64,000 nucleotides of DNA from contig CM055266.1 in NCBI GenBank assembly GCA_029237695.1, forward strand, positions 9,937,805-10,001,804, in the 5' to 3' direction. Below, one piece after another: positions 14,101 through 23,851 of this stretch. Origin of the DNA: Conchocele bisecta (taxonomy: Eukaryota > Mollusca > Bivalvia > Lucinida > Thyasiridae). The number at the start of each line of letters is the position of its first letter. Position 1 is the stretch's first letter. Below the pieces are notes generated by a model that worked only from the letters and a program-made list of their open reading frames with translations, did not search any database and was not told the DNA's origin. The position numbers and the translations under genes are program-made.

Positions 14101-17100
14101 AAACGAGGCAAAGCCACGAAGGCCAGGTTTTTTCCAAGCATAGACACTTGGATAACATAATTATACCCATTTTTTGTAGACTAGATGGCCGTGGCCTGCA
14201 TGTCGCGCCTTGGGGCGAGGCATGGACACTAAAAATATAGATATAGTAGATGGAAAAACTTTAACGAGAAAACTTTAACCGGACACGGAAGGACGGATGT
14301 ATGCCAAAATGCCGACGATATCTCGCTTTCCGCAAGCGGGTGCGACAATGATGATAAACACCCATGTGAAGTATCAAGATAATGGGTGAAGCAGTTGCAG
14401 AGATATAGTACACTAAAAAACTTTAACAAAAAAATTCAAAGTAATTTGACCTTGACATTGGGCACAGGGGCTGCACGGTTGGGGGTTAGAATGAAAATAT
14501 GGATGATGATAAACACCTATGTGAAGTTTCAAGGTAATGGGCGAAGCAGTTGCAGAGATATAGTATAACGAAAATGTTTTGACCAAAAAACTTTAACTAG
14601 ACGTACGTTAAAAAGTTAACGTTGAAAATGGCTAAGTCAATTACGTAGAAATAATAGGTGAAGGTAAAAATGGATAGTTGTATGTGGTAGCAACCCCTTG
14701 GTTATGAAGCTGTGAAAGTTTGGTGGTCCTAGGTGGTACAGTACCAAAGAAATGGACTTAAACACGAAAACTTAACACTGTAAACGCGAAAACTAAACAT
14801 TGAAAATGGCTAAGTCGACTACACGGGAAAAATGGGTCAAGTTAAACAAAAAGTAACATGTTGGATAGTGGTAGGTGGTGGGCACCCCTTGATTATGAAG
14901 CTGAGAAAGTTTGGTGGTCGTAGGTGGTACAGTAACAAAGAAATGGACTTAAACACGAAAACTTAACATTGTAAACGCGAAAACTTAACATTGAAAATGG
15001 CTAAGTCGACTACGCGGAAAAAATGGGTCAAGTTAAAAAAAAAGTAACATGTTGGATAGTGATATGTGGTGGGCACCCCTTGATTATGAAGCTGTGAACG
15101 TTTGGTGGTCTTAGGTGGTACAGTAACAAAGAAATGGACTCAAACACGAAAACTTAACATTGATTGTGGACGCCGCCCGCCCGCCCGCCCGCCCGCCCGG
15201 CTTTCGCCAATCCAATTGCCTGGATTTTTTTTCAAAAAACCTGGCTAAAAATAGTATTGACTGGATATCAAAAATGTTTCACGGCACCGTGTTTCACGGC
15301 ACATACGCACTGTGTTGACGGGATAAATTCAAGTTCCATACAACAAGCTTCATGCATTCATTCTGCATGGAAATTCGAGCCTGCATTTTATTGAAAGAAA
15401 ATATCACATTGTGTGATACATCATCCGAAAACTAGATATTACATACAAATTGTATACATTGTACTGACCACGTGATTTTTCAATATTTCATCTACAGCGA
15501 TTCCATGTTACAACAACGTCAATAGCAAACCATTATTATCTACAACAAGAATTCCACCACGTAAGCGGTTTCGCGCCTGCCGAGGCATTTGACCACAACA
15601 TGAACATGGGCATGTGCTAAAGTTAGCATAATAAAAAACCCCAGATAAGTTCTTGTTTAAAATATGAAAAAGGTTAAGTGTTTCCACAACCATGAGAAGG
15701 TCAAAATGGTCAAGCAAAAATGTGAAGGTACAAGAGGTGAAGGTCATGTTATGGCTGCATGAGTGTGTTATAAATGCTTACATGTATCAAGTGTCCACAT
15801 ATTGAAGCAATCTATCACATAATATTAAAGGTACATGCCCACTAAGTAGGCCACATGCCAGGATATAATATAGGGAGACGGATATTAATTGCATATTAAT
15901 TTATGTACCGTAATTACCCTAAATATTCGGACACCAAAACCAATTGTTATAAGTGTCATAAACATTTATCAAGTTGATTATGTTGTCCAATGAGGCCCCC
16001 AAAGCATTCTGTGAAAATGGCAAATAGTGCAGACCCTGATCAGACTGCTCCTTCAAGAGCAGGCTGGTCTGGGTCTACACTGTTTGCTCACATATTGGTG
16101 TCCGAATATTTAGGGTAATTATGGTAGGTACAACATTTTCTGGCAAAATAAATATTCATTCACCATTACCCCACATATAGATTGGCATTATTATACATTT
16201 TATATCAGACGTAAATTTCGACATTGATATCAGGGGCAGTAGCCGTGATTCCTTGAAATGTTAACGGATATTACTATTTATTCCCTGTATTTATTTTTTG
16301 ATGTGCAATGATCATACTTTGTAATCTGTCTAAAATATTATTTTTTCAGGTGACGCATTTAATTAGTATACATAATTAAACTGGAAAATGTGTTCATAGA
16401 ACACGGATGCCCTATATATCACTTTGATAATAAACGAGGCAAAATTCCCAAATCCAATAGGGGGAGATAATCCATGACCCAGGGGTCAAATTAAAAATCA
16501 AAATAAACTTTGCACATCTACTCATCATAAGGAAGCTACATACTAAGTTTCAGGTCTGTAGCAAGTACAGCTTAACAGTTTTACGACTTACAAGCCAAAA
16601 CTGCAAAATTCTAAGTCGAAAAGGGGGAGATAATCCATGACCCTGGGGTCGAATAAAAAATCAAAATAAACTTTACGCATCTACTGGTACTCATTTTCAG
16701 GTGTGTAGCTATTACGGTTTAAAAGTTTTACGACTTATAAGGTTGGTTACGGACGGGACGGACAACGGTAACACTAAATGCCCCCTCCGCTGTCGTGGTG
16801 GGGCATAAAAATAGTATGCCTCACTTGCCTGACAGGGCTCCAGATAAGGAATTAGTAATTGAGCATTGTCACTCAATAATTTCTGAAGCAATTGGGTATT
16901 TCAAAATTTTAATTGTGTAAAATAGAATCACATTACTGTTTACACATCAGCAGACTGCACTTACTGAATAGTTTGCTTCTAAATGAAAACACATCTTGGT
17001 ATTTCATTAGAATTGTCTCCTTGGGGAGACAATTCTAATGAAATTCCAAGATGTGTTTTCATGGAAAAATAAGGAAATATGCTATATTTGTGGTCTGTTT

Positions 17101-20100
17101 ACTCTTTTCTGTAGCATGATAAAGATACCACAAATTTTTAATTGCTTTTTGATACTCACTACTTCTGATTTCAATTGGGTTTTTAACAATTATAATTGGG
17201 TATTTACGCAAATACGCACCTTATCTGGAGCCCTGGCCTGATACCACCGCGGGTCATTAAAATAAATACTACTAAATGATTATATAGGTGTAGCGGGCAC
17301 CCGTAATTTTGATGATAAAGAAACTTGTACAAACTTTTTGACGCAAAAAAGTGTTTTCATAAACATGTGAAGATAAAAAAGGTCATGTTAATACATGTAG
17401 CAGCATGAGGTTGTTCCAAACGATCAAGCAATCCGTTATGTAATATTAAAGTTATATCATGATGAAGAAACTTGTAGACATTAAGTGTTTCTGCAAAAAT
17501 GTGAGGTAAAAGGTCAAGGTCATGTTAATGGTGGCATGAGTGTGCTCCAAATTCTCACATATATAAGTAATACCATGATGAAGAAGCTTGAACAAACTTT
17601 TTGATGCAAAAAATGGCTAAGTGTTTCCGCAAAAATGTGTGGGAAAAAAAGGTCAAGGTCACGTTAAGGGTACATGCCCACTCAGTAGGCACAAAATGTT
17701 CTTTATAGGAATTAAATAAGTTGTCGCTATTCCACCAGTTCTAAAGATTAGGAGTGCCCGATATACAGATATAATCATTTATTAATATTTATTTTACTGA
17801 TAGTGAAGGCTATTTTCATATGCAAATGAGGCACGACATTTTTTAATTATCTATTCTAATTAAATGTGTCGCCTGCAAAAACTAGAACTATCACAGGAGT
17901 GATCATAATACCCCCACAAAGAGTTGGACTTACAAATAGCTTAACATTAGAAGAGTTTTATAGGTTTGAATAAAAATTTCATGATCATTATTTAATGCTG
18001 GCCTTAGAGATGTGTGACATTGACCTTTTACCTGCGTACGTGGTCAATGAAAACCTTCAACTGTGACCTTGGACGTAGATGCGTGGCTATTGATCGCGAC
18101 ACACCTTGTGCCAAGCCATTTGATAATCCATGCATCAGTGTAGAAGATATAGAGCGGAATGGAATTTCAATAGGTTTGACCTTTGACCTTCAACTGTGTC
18201 CTTGACCTTGGACGCAGGTGCGTGGTTATTGATCGCGACACACTTTCTCATCATGAGAAACATTTGTGCCAAGCCATTTGATAATCCATGCATCGGTGTA
18301 GAAGATATAGAGCGGAAGGGAATTTCGATAGGTTTGACCTTTGACCTTCAACTGTGACCTTGACCTTGGACGTAGGTGCATGGTTATTGATCGCGACACA
18401 CCTTCTCATCATGAGAAACATTTGTGCCAAGCCATTTGATAATCCATGCATGGGTGTAGAAGATGTAGAGCGGAAGGGAATTTCCAACAGACCGACAGAC
18501 CGACCGACAAGCTGACTCCTATATACCCACTCAAACTTTGTTTGTGGGGGTATAATAATATTTTCGACATATTATAAAGTATGATCATTGTACATAGAAA
18601 AATAAATACAGAGACTAAATAGTAAGGTCCGTTTACATTTTAAGGAAACACAATTATCGCCCCTGATGTCATTGTGGAAATTTACATCTGATATAAAATG
18701 TATAATAATGCCAATCAATATGTGGGGCAATGGTGAATGAATGTTTATTTTGCCAGAAAATGTCTCAAATGATGTCTGATATACATGACAATTTGTGCCT
18801 ACTGAGTGGGCATGTACATTTAATGGCAGCATGAGTGTGATTCCAATGTTCACATGTATCATGTTTTATGAGCTACAAGCCAAAATTGGAAAATTCTAAG
18901 TAAAAAAGGGGGAGATAATCCATGACCAAGGGGTCAAATAAAAAATCGAAATAAACTTTGCGCATCTACTCATCATAAGGAAGCTACATACCAGGTCTGT
19001 AGCTAGTACAGTTTAAAAGTCTTTCACGTTACAAGGTTGGTGACAGACGGACTGGAGTAACACTAAATTGGATTAGTCAAAACGGCCCCTGGTCAAAACG
19101 GCCCCAGGTCAAAACGGCCCGGATTTGGTCAAAACGGCCCCCCTAAATGGGTCAAAACGGCCCCCCGTCCAAAATAAATGGTCAAAACGGCCCATATTTG
19201 GTCAAAACGGCCAAAAAAAAATCAGGTATAATGTTGTTTTTTTTTTTTAGATAATTTAATAAAACACCACAAAAATTGTGTTATATTACCTTATTTTATC
19301 CGTATTCGTTACAAAATATTTTCATATTTTTCGTGAAAATCGTTACGCGATGTCACTAGCATGATGGTCAATTATTTTCTATTGATTGCATAGCAGGATT
19401 AATCAAATTATCGATGGGTGCGGTAGTTTTTCCGCTAAAGTGTTTGAACTACTAATTGGTAAATAATAATAATAATAATAAAAAATTTGTTTACTCATTT
19501 ACATATCAATGCTTGCAGGTGATGCGTAAACCCTTCGAGACCCAGGCATATGAAGTATGTCGTGTGGTTTATAGTTTTGGTTATTCCGTATGTCCGTCTG
19601 TTTGTCCTGGCTAACATTGGGGGTTTAGGGGCTAGGGGGAGGAGCCTAAGACAATAGAATACAATAGATTTATTCCGTTAGCCCCTAAACCTATTGTAGT
19701 TTAGGGGCTATTCCTTTGATCTTTTAAAGAACAAATAGCCCATAAACCCAAAATGTTAGTACGTTCGTTTGTCCGTCCGTACGATTTGCGTATAATTTCA
19801 GGCTATTCTTCGCGGGCTGGAGGGTGAACAGTGTGTAGCAGATATATGAGAATTTGCACACAGTCTGATCAGGATCTACACTGTTTCCCATCTTGTACAT
19901 AACCACTTCTTGATGTTATATAACTATATGGGAAATTGCACTGACAGTCTGATCTGGATCTACACTGTTTCCCATCTTGTACATAACCACTTGTTGAGGC
20001 TATAGATCTAGCGGGGAAACTTGCATTCACAGTCTGATTAGGGTATACACTGTTACATTATATGACGTTTATTGTGCAACTGGTGTGGAGCGCCGTGGCG

Positions 20101-23100
20101 TCGGACTACTGATCCAAGGGTCGTGGGTTCGAGTCTGACTAGCGGCGTGCGTTGTGTCTTTGAGCAAGACACTTTATCCACACTGCTCCAGTTCACCCAG
20201 CTGTAAATGGGTACCGATAATTCGTAGTTGCTCTGTAAATACGAATTACCGGCTTCTCTCAAAAAAATCTCTACCTCCGTTCTTTCTCCCATTCTTGGGA
20301 GACGGCATGCAAGGTCCTAGAGCCAGTGCCACCGTTAAATATAAGCTAAAAAAAAAAAAAAAAAAAAAATAATTGAGCAACTGAAAATACTTTATTAAAT
20401 GTGCTTGTTTGATTGTGCAACTGAAAATATTTCATTAAATGTGCTTGATGTTTTGATATTTGGTGTTTATTGTGCAAATAAAAGTACTGAATATGATGGG
20501 GGCTACATTTTCATTGGGGGATTTTGTCCTACCTTGATGGGGGTGGGTTATTTTTATGGGGTGGGATTATGCTATTTTAGACGGGATGGGGGGGGGGGGG
20601 ATTTTGTCCGGGGGGGATTTTGTCTTACACTCGTTTGATATATATGAAGAGGATGAAGACACTGTGTGAGCAGTACAATCGTGGACAAAAGACATTAACA
20701 GAGTTCATGGTGGCAATTGGACAGTGTATACGCATTCACTAAGTGCAATGTACACGAGTAGGACTGGTTAATGATGTGCAATGGTATAGTGTGTTATATT
20801 GGCAAATATTATAACTGGAATGAGTATTGCTGGTTGTTGATATGTGCTGATATTATAGTACTTGATAGTTGAAATGTGCTCAAAGTATTAGTCTACTATT
20901 GGACATTATGTGTTGGAATAAATGTGTGAGTCTGATCAAGGACTATACTGTTTGCCAATGTATTATTGTCTACATGTGCTGTATTTATTCAAATCTATAA
21001 AATACTATATTATTATCGGTTATAAAGGGTTGTTATTAATTGTGTTGTATCCCCACTAACATACAAGGTGTTAGATAATGGGCCTTTGTCTACATAAAGG
21101 TGTGAACAACATCCATGGTAATTGATAAGATATACAAACCATACACAAATATAAAAACAATATATTGCATACATATTAAAGTTTATTTTCATAAATATTC
21201 ATAATACAAGGTCATTTATTATTGTTATTCATTACGCAAACACGTCTTATTTGGAATTAATAAATCACTGAACTACTTTCGGCAAGGGAGATAATCAATA
21301 TCACGCGAACTATTTTCATACGAGCCAAGCGGATTGTTCTGTTTATGATTAGGATATATAGTTTTAAGCTATCTCCTGTGATATATAATGATACATTACT
21401 TTGTTATGTTATGGGTACTAATACATGTTGTTTCAATAGCGTATCTCTGTAACGGTATTGTTGTAGATGGAGTTGCAAATAATTTAATAATTATTACGTT
21501 CAAATGGTGGCGTAATACTGATAGCACTTCTGTATAACTGTGATTGTCATAAATGGCGCAACAATCGTGAGGTTAAGGTCGCCGACTTCAATGATTTAAT
21601 TGCCGATTCCCGAAAGGGTCGGGGGTTCAAACCTCGACGTGGTATAAAAAGATTTTCTCCATATATATTATTTTTGTGATTTTAATATTTTTTAATATTT
21701 TCACAATTTTATGATTTTAATAAAAAATACCTATAAACATTTTTTTATGAATTTGAAATAATTATTGTCCTCCATCTGCTCACAACACTGTTCGAACTGC
21801 GCCTGTGGCTACCACGACCAGAATTCACTGGCCGCAAACACAGTAGCCATCGGCGTCTATTTATTAAATTATTATTTTGTATTTTATTTGAATTCCGCGT
21901 GAACGCTGCATTTTGTGTCAATACCATTTACAGAAAATATTGGTGATTTTCTAAACGAATATCGGAGAAATGCGGCTATATATTTTGTCAATTTTCAACA
22001 CCATTTACGGAAAAAAATTACTGATTTTTTAAAACAATATCGGCACAACTAAATACGGTGATAGAATTTTTGTCAACTTTTCAACACCATTTACGAAAAT
22101 ATTACTGATTTTCTAAAAACAATATCGGCGAAGGTGTACTGAACTACTCTTTATTTTTTTTAAAATAACCAGCCGTCTAATAGATCTGTGTATAATCGAG
22201 AGTATATCGTTAATTGTCATGTTGTCTCCGACAGTGAGGTGTTGCGGCACACATCAAAACGACACGTCAATTTCAAAACATTGCCTAAGGGTCACAGCTG
22301 TGTGGTGTCATCAGATCAACACCTCGTTACACACAACTACGCATTATCAATTTTTTCCCCACACAAAGCGACGTGTATTTACAACTAGGTCTGTGTAATG
22401 TGTCGGGTGTAGCCAAAGACCATACATAAATTCGTAATTAGTCACAGATGTAGCCTTAAAATATAATCGATTTCCTTAAATTACGTCCGCATGTTGACAG
22501 ATATTTCAGAGCAGACGTCATCGTAATTTGCCGTTATTTATTTCCAAAATTAACCATATATTCTGTAAATGGCGTTGAAAGTTGACAATAAATTAAGACC
22601 AGATCAGTACGTTAAATCGCTATCGACGACAACTGACGATCCGATGAGAGAGTAATACCGTTTAAGCGTATCCAATGTTAAATATACATCGTTATTTTTT
22701 TATGACTTTCGTAGTTTTTACCGAGAAATTCAAACCGTTTCCAATTATTGGGGAACATAATATCATGATTAGCACATCGTTTCACTAAGCGGGGCTACTC
22801 AGGAAATGGGATCACACAGTCTATTGTTTACACTGGATTAATGGCGGCCTCCATGAGGTCTCAGGTAAATCTTATTTTTCAATAATACGACTGTGGTTTC
22901 TTCCTTTTAGTGATAACCATGTTCCAGCCGTTAACACTTATTTAGCAACATTACTTAATATGTAGTTAGTCTGAACATTCTGCAGAGAAATCTGAATTGG
23001 ACGGAATCGAGCGTTGTTTAAACTTAGTCCGGTTCATATGCACAGGTCAAAATATGAACTGAAAATGGCGCTTTGTGTGACAGAAATCGTACTGCGGACG

Positions 23101-23851
23101 AATAAAAAAAATATTTTGTTATAAATATCACATACGCGAAACAGCGGTAGCATCTACTGTTTTAATAATATGCATACATATTGTAATTAATGTTTAATAG
23201 TGATATACTTATGAATAATATACGATACTATGGTTTATACTCAGCACTGTGTTTTTAGGCTGTGTGATTTGCCTCAATATAACTGGATTAATTAATACTT
23301 ATATTCATGCGCTTCATGACAACATCATTACATTTAAAATATACAAATATTACTTAAAGGGGTACCGATATGATACATTTTAATAATATAAATATTGAAA
23401 ATACACATTACAATCGCTTACAACATAAGTTATTGATTGAAAATAGTCACTGCATCGTGACCTATTTGACCGCATTACCTATTGCGCGGCAACCTCACCA
23501 AACCCGCTGTTTACATAGGTAATCGGGGGTTTGGTGATACAATGTTTGCGTAATGTTTTAGATGATTTTTAACAATAATTTTATATATGTGTAGAAAAAA
23601 ACAACAATTATATAATATATAATAGGGGGCCGTTTAGTAGGGGCCGTTTTGACCAAATTCACAAAACTTGGGGGCCGTTTTGACCAAATCCGGGCCATTT
23701 TGACCAGGGGCCATTTTGACTTGCTTCCCACTAAATGTCATGAAATTGAAAATCAAAACATTTACAATGGAATACAAACCTTTCCGACTTCTGCATTTCC
23801 CATACTAATAATTTTGATTCTCAGAGAACGCTTTCTGTTATTTTTATCCAT
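1990..23851 (-). CDS. DNAJC27: DNAJC27 (RBJ) Rab-like GTPase gene, six exons, 3' end outside window
   Basis: Coding exons, in transcription order, are 23851-23780, 12573-12491, 10280-10211, 6368-6204, 5400-5284 and 2150-1990. They join in phase (72+83+70+165+117+161 nt) to give 222 complete codons plus two bases. Seen in the translation: P-loop GNAEVGKS (residues 18-25), switch I ATIGIDYG (Thr43), G3 DMAGHP (66-71, with His where classical Rabs have Gln), VRNEFYKDTQG (76-86), G4 NKID (129-132) and G5 SAQ (157-159). Known for the family: DNAJC27 is a Rab-like GTPase with a C-terminal DnaJ domain, linked to MEK/ERK signalling. The J-domain exon (HPDK type) is absent here and should lie left of position 1, since the last exon ends with a donor GTTAGT. 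Introns are crowded with transposons. The first intron is 11.2 kb. Confidence 0.93.
2195..3435. repeat. Inverted repeat enclosing a GCAAATCAATCA minisatellite
   Basis: Arms about 2420-2580 and 3205-3360 share AGCCAAAAGTTCGTCGGCAG and AATATTTTTTACATTTAATG in opposite orientation. Between them (2643-3110) is a degenerate ~36-45-bp tandem repeat with TTGGCTGAGCCAGAGCAAAT. A hairpin CGTTTTTTGATC lies at 2224-2262. Confidence 0.75.
3778..4172. repeat. hAT-like MITE copy 1
   Basis: Left end CAGAGCTCCAGATAAG, right end CTTATCTCGAGCCC. Central hairpin AAAACACATCTTGGTATTTC. The CAG start and TIR fit hAT. The Tc1 relic follows directly. Confidence 0.7.
4173..4614 (+). pseudogene. Tc1/mariner transposase C-terminal relic
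   Basis: In-frame blocks read GILQHDNARPHTA (second catalytic Asp region), NNVNVLPWPANFPDLNPIEH (third acidic region) and HELGR, then after frame changes VNAVIHARGDHNRY and stop, the usual Tc1 C-terminus. At least two frameshifts and missing N-terminal DNA-binding domains make it non-functional. It abuts the right end of a hAT-like MITE and lies in the intron between DNAJC27 exons 5 and 6. Confidence 0.9.
4840..5015. repeat. CGCAAGCGGG-ended repeat
   Basis: Shares GATGGCTGTGGCCCGCATGT and TCCGCAAGCGGGCGCGACA with 14185-14350. Probably a short inverted-end element. Confidence 0.55.
5284..5400 (-). CDS. DNAJC27: DNAJC27 exon 5 (G5 SAQTGEG)
   Basis: Thirty-nine codons in phase 0 with acceptor TTGCAG and donor CAG|GTGCGA. 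It opens with ID, completing NKID across the junction, and carries EASAQTGEGINDMFQ, the guanine-base contact motif and following helix. Confidence 0.95.
5612..5683. repeat. Hairpin, 20-bp perfect arms
   Basis: AGGAATGAATGGCCTTTTTG and its complement around a ~30-nt loop containing GCGACTTTTCCAAGTT, a 16-mer also found in the 59.7-kb hairpin. Confidence 0.8.
5779..5816. repeat. Hairpin, 17-bp perfect arms
   Basis: ATGTTATTTTCACATAC, loop TTTT, and its complement. Confidence 0.85.
6204..6368 (-). CDS. DNAJC27: DNAJC27 exon 4 (VRNEFYKDTQG ... CANK)
   Basis: Fifty-five codons in phase 0, from VRNEFYKDTQGALLVYDV to ENVVVCVCANK, which is half of the G4 motif. Acceptor CTATTCTAG|GTG, donor AAG|GTGAGG. 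The acceptor and first ~45 nt of this exon are tandemly repeated upstream in the intron (6369-7128). The exon reads QGALLV where the array copies read QGVLLV. Confidence 0.95.
6369..7128 (-). repeat. 72-bp minisatellite made from DNAJC27 exon 4 acceptor plus exon start
   Basis: About nine full and one partial copies of a ~72-bp unit directly upstream of exon 4 in the transcript. Read on the minus strand, each unit holds CTCCTATTCTAG|GTGCGG and then codons for VRNEFYKDTQGVLLV before diverging into GDCHVLLF and a stop formed by the next unit's TAG. The genuine acceptor is the last copy. Confidence 0.95.
7132..7669 (+). mobile_element. Hairpin-capped element, family C, copy 2, with SINE insertion
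   Basis: The hairpin is interrupted by a SINE-like insertion (7216-7400). TATTCTATTTATCAGGTAAC and the right end GTTTACCTGATAAA are retained. Confidence 0.7.
7216..7400 (-). mobile_element. tRNA-derived SINE inside a family C hairpin
   Basis: On the minus strand: GGGGTTAGAATACCTGACTT, TCC in anticodon position, B box GGGTTCAAATCTCG, body, and 3' end GGGACGTTAAACCCATTC. Confidence 0.7.
7678..7772 (+). repeat. Orphan hairpin cap (family O)
   Basis: ATAGAGGATATTCCATTGTA opens a ~40-bp-arm hairpin closing TACAATGGAATATATTATTTATTAC. It has the same outer framing as families B, C and N. No matching right TIR was found. Confidence 0.65.
7827..8135. repeat. Palindromic MITE family A, copy 1
   Basis: Ends CTGTAGCC-ATTTCATCAACAT and complement. 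Each arm carries two CAAAGTATACTTT palindromes, and the centre is a ~28-bp-arm hairpin with ATTACATTATCACAGCC. Confidence 0.85.
8255..8640 (-). repeat. SINE-like repeat, second copy
   Basis: Same landmarks as the copy at 73-360, with an extra partial duplication of the TTTAACGG edge. Confidence 0.7.
8643..9835. repeat. hAT-like MITE copy 2 with nested insertions
   Basis: CAGAGCTCCAAATAAG to CTTATCTGGAGCTCTG. The interior is interrupted by a degenerate ATATCGCAAGCAGTCACAGA repeat (about 8880-9160) and MITE A copy 2. Confidence 0.65.
9160..9469. repeat. Palindromic MITE family A, copy 2
   Basis: Near-identical to copy 1, same double CAAAGTATACTTT arms. Nested in a hAT-like MITE. Confidence 0.85.
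9908..10113. repeat. MITE family D, copy 1
   Basis: Ends TTAACTCTTGCAATG and GCATTAAAAGGGTG, with GTCGTCTGCTG and AAAACATGTTTTGACA internal. Confidence 0.65.
10211..10280 (-). CDS. DNAJC27: DNAJC27 exon 3 (switch II / DMAG)
   Basis: Acceptor TTTTACAG|A, donor GAG|GTATTT. Encodes VSVKDREVKVNIFDMAGHPI and then FYE, the G3 segment. It is sandwiched between two piggyBac-like MITE copies (9908-10113 and 10314-10525). Confidence 0.94.
10314..10525. repeat. MITE family D, copy 2
   Basis: TTAACCCTTACAGTGCTG start, central hairpin AGAATCATTTCCAATGGAAA. Starts 34 bp upstream of DNAJC27 exon 3. Confidence 0.7.
10576..11376. repeat. MITE family F, long copy
   Basis: TIR AAAGGTACATACCCACTCAG and inverse CTGAGTGGGCATGTACCTTT. 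The interior contains a TCTCAAGGTCAAGGTCATTT tandem pair (about 10858 and 11034). Confidence 0.8.
11375..11577. repeat. MITE family D, copy 3
   Basis: TTAACCCTTACAATGG to CATTCCAAGGGTTAA, TTAA at both ends. Confidence 0.8.
11600..11822. repeat. piggyBac-like MITE family E, copy 2
   Basis: Same core, right end AAAGGGTTAA. Adjoins a family D copy. Confidence 0.7.
11940..12202. repeat. hAT-like MITE copy 3
   Basis: TIRs CAGTGCTCCAGATAAGGTGC and CTTATCTGGAGCTCTG. Confidence 0.75.
12281..12469. repeat. hAT-like MITE copy 4 beside DNAJC27 exon 2
   Basis: TIRs CAGTGCTCCAGTTAAGG and CCTTAACTGGAGCTCTG, with central hairpin CTTTAGAATCGTCTC. It ends 21 bp from the exon 2 donor end. Confidence 0.8.
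12491..12573 (-). CDS. DNAJC27: DNAJC27 exon 2 (switch I)
   Basis: Acceptor TTTGCAG|AGC, donor AA|GTAAGT. Encodes SCVIKRYCEKRFVHKYLATI and then GIDYGVS, completing the P-loop Ser and carrying the switch I Thr. It ends in phase 2 and pairs with the A that starts exon 3. A hAT-like MITE ends 21 bp beyond the donor. Confidence 0.94.
13075..13553. repeat. MITE family F, copy
   Basis: GGCAAAATAAACATTCATTC through CTGAGTGGGCATGTACCTTT. Left TIR lost. Confidence 0.7.
13764..15327 (+). mobile_element. Hairpin-capped element, family B, long copy
   Basis: The cap at 13913-14058 is a near-perfect hairpin (GTGCCGTGAATGGGAAAAAA arm) whose right arm runs into TIR TTTATCCCGTCAACAC (14058-14073). The partner GTGTTGACGGGATAAA lies at 15312-15327. 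A duplicate partial cap with a nested GGTCACAACATATA palindrome precedes it (13764-13912). The interior carries three ~185-bp tandem units (14620-15165) and a (CCCG)n tract at 15175. Confidence 0.8.
15824..16380. repeat. MITE family F, right-truncated copy
   Basis: TTAAAGGTACATGCCCACTA to GGTGACGCATTTAATTAG. Contains CCGTAATTACCCTAAATATT and its inverse around 15910-16120, a nested palindromic insertion. Confidence 0.65.
16440..16805 (+). repeat. GGGGGAGATAATCCATGACC repeat
   Basis: Two tandem units ending CGGTAACACTAAATGCCC. A related copy at 18845-19068 ends GTAACACTAAAT at the insertion point of the 4.66-kb element. Confidence 0.75.
16833..17235. repeat. hAT-like MITE copy 5
   Basis: CAGGGCTCCAGATAAGG to CCTTATCTGGAGCCCTG, with the AAAACACATCTTGGTATTTC hairpin at centre. 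The best full-length copy. Confidence 0.82.
17663..18822. repeat. MITE family F, copy split by a tandem repeat
   Basis: TAAGGGTACATGCCCACTCA to CTGAGTGGGCATGTACATTT, interrupted at about 17881-18545 by a ~157-bp triplicate. Confidence 0.7.
18010..18490 (+). repeat. ~157-bp tandem triplicate
   Basis: Landmark GGTTATTGATCGCGACACAC at about 18083, 18222 and 18379. The later units carry the palindrome TTCTCATCATGAGAA. Confidence 0.8.
18845..19068 (+). repeat. Second copy of the GGGGGAGATAATCCATGACC repeat
   Basis: Broken after CACTAAAT by the 4.66-kb element. It provides the target-site context. Confidence 0.75.
19069..19215 (+). repeat. Left multi-motif TIR
   Basis: Tandem but unevenly spaced GGTCAAAACGGCCCC motifs, alternating with short AT-rich spacers. 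The outermost copy is AGTCAAAACGGCCCCTGG. Confidence 0.9.
20082..20371 (+). mobile_element. tRNA-derived SINE with poly(A)
   Basis: The head has a pol III B-box-like GGGTTCGAGTCTG (about 20125). It is followed by a conserved SINE body (TTTGAGCAAGACACTTTATC, GCTGTAAATGGGTACC) and a 22-A tail at 20348-20369. Nested in the 4.66-kb element. Confidence 0.8.
21552..21650 (+). other. tRNA-like segment (possible SINE head)
   Basis: GAGGTTAAGG resembles a type II tRNA D arm, ATTCCCGAAAGGG a variable arm and GGGTTCAAACCTCGAC a T arm/B box, with Ser/Leu-like layout. The acceptor stem is poor. Probably a tRNA-derived repeat, not a gene. Confidence 0.4.
21915..22140 (+). repeat. ~85-bp imperfect triplicate
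   Basis: Three copies of a segment with CACCATTTACG, TTACTGATTTTCTAAA and CAATATCGGC. Internal to the 4.66-kb element. Confidence 0.7.
23627..23728 (-). repeat. Right multi-motif TIR
   Basis: Inverse motifs GGGGCCGTTTTGACC, with the outer copies mutated to GGCCATTTTGACC. The order and spacing of the outermost two mirror the left TIR. Confidence 0.9.
23780..23851 (-). CDS. DNAJC27: DNAJC27 coding exon 1
   Basis: Encodes MDKNNRKRSLRIKIISMGNA and then EVGK (24 codons), the basic N-terminus plus most of the P-loop. The start is chosen because TTACCATGG is a good Kozak context and the exon opens the conserved SLRIK-I-SMGNAEVGK block of the family. The donor is AAG|GTTTGT. Its 3' neighbour in the transcript is the end of a 4.66-kb mobile element only 51 bp into intron 1. 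Confidence 0.93.

Larger units (their letters stand above)
19069..23728. mobile_element. 4.66-kb DNA element with TIRs of tandem GGTCAAAACGGCC motifs
   Basis: The left end (19069-19215) has about seven GGTCAAAACGGCC motifs. The right end (23627-23728) has about five in inverse orientation. CACTAAAT flanks both sides (19061-19068, 23729-23736), an 8-bp target duplication. The same left flank occurs uninterrupted at 16768-16777 in a related repeat. No open frame above 79 codons, so non-autonomous or decayed. It contains a SINE, a tRNA-like segment and a ~85-bp triplicate. It sits in DNAJC27 intron 1. Confidence 0.8.

Noticed and set aside
22831..22870. ATGGCGGCCTCCATGAGGTC followed by a GTAAAT donor, considered as a first exon
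   Set aside because: Lies inside the 4.66-kb element with no downstream exon identified; too short to support.
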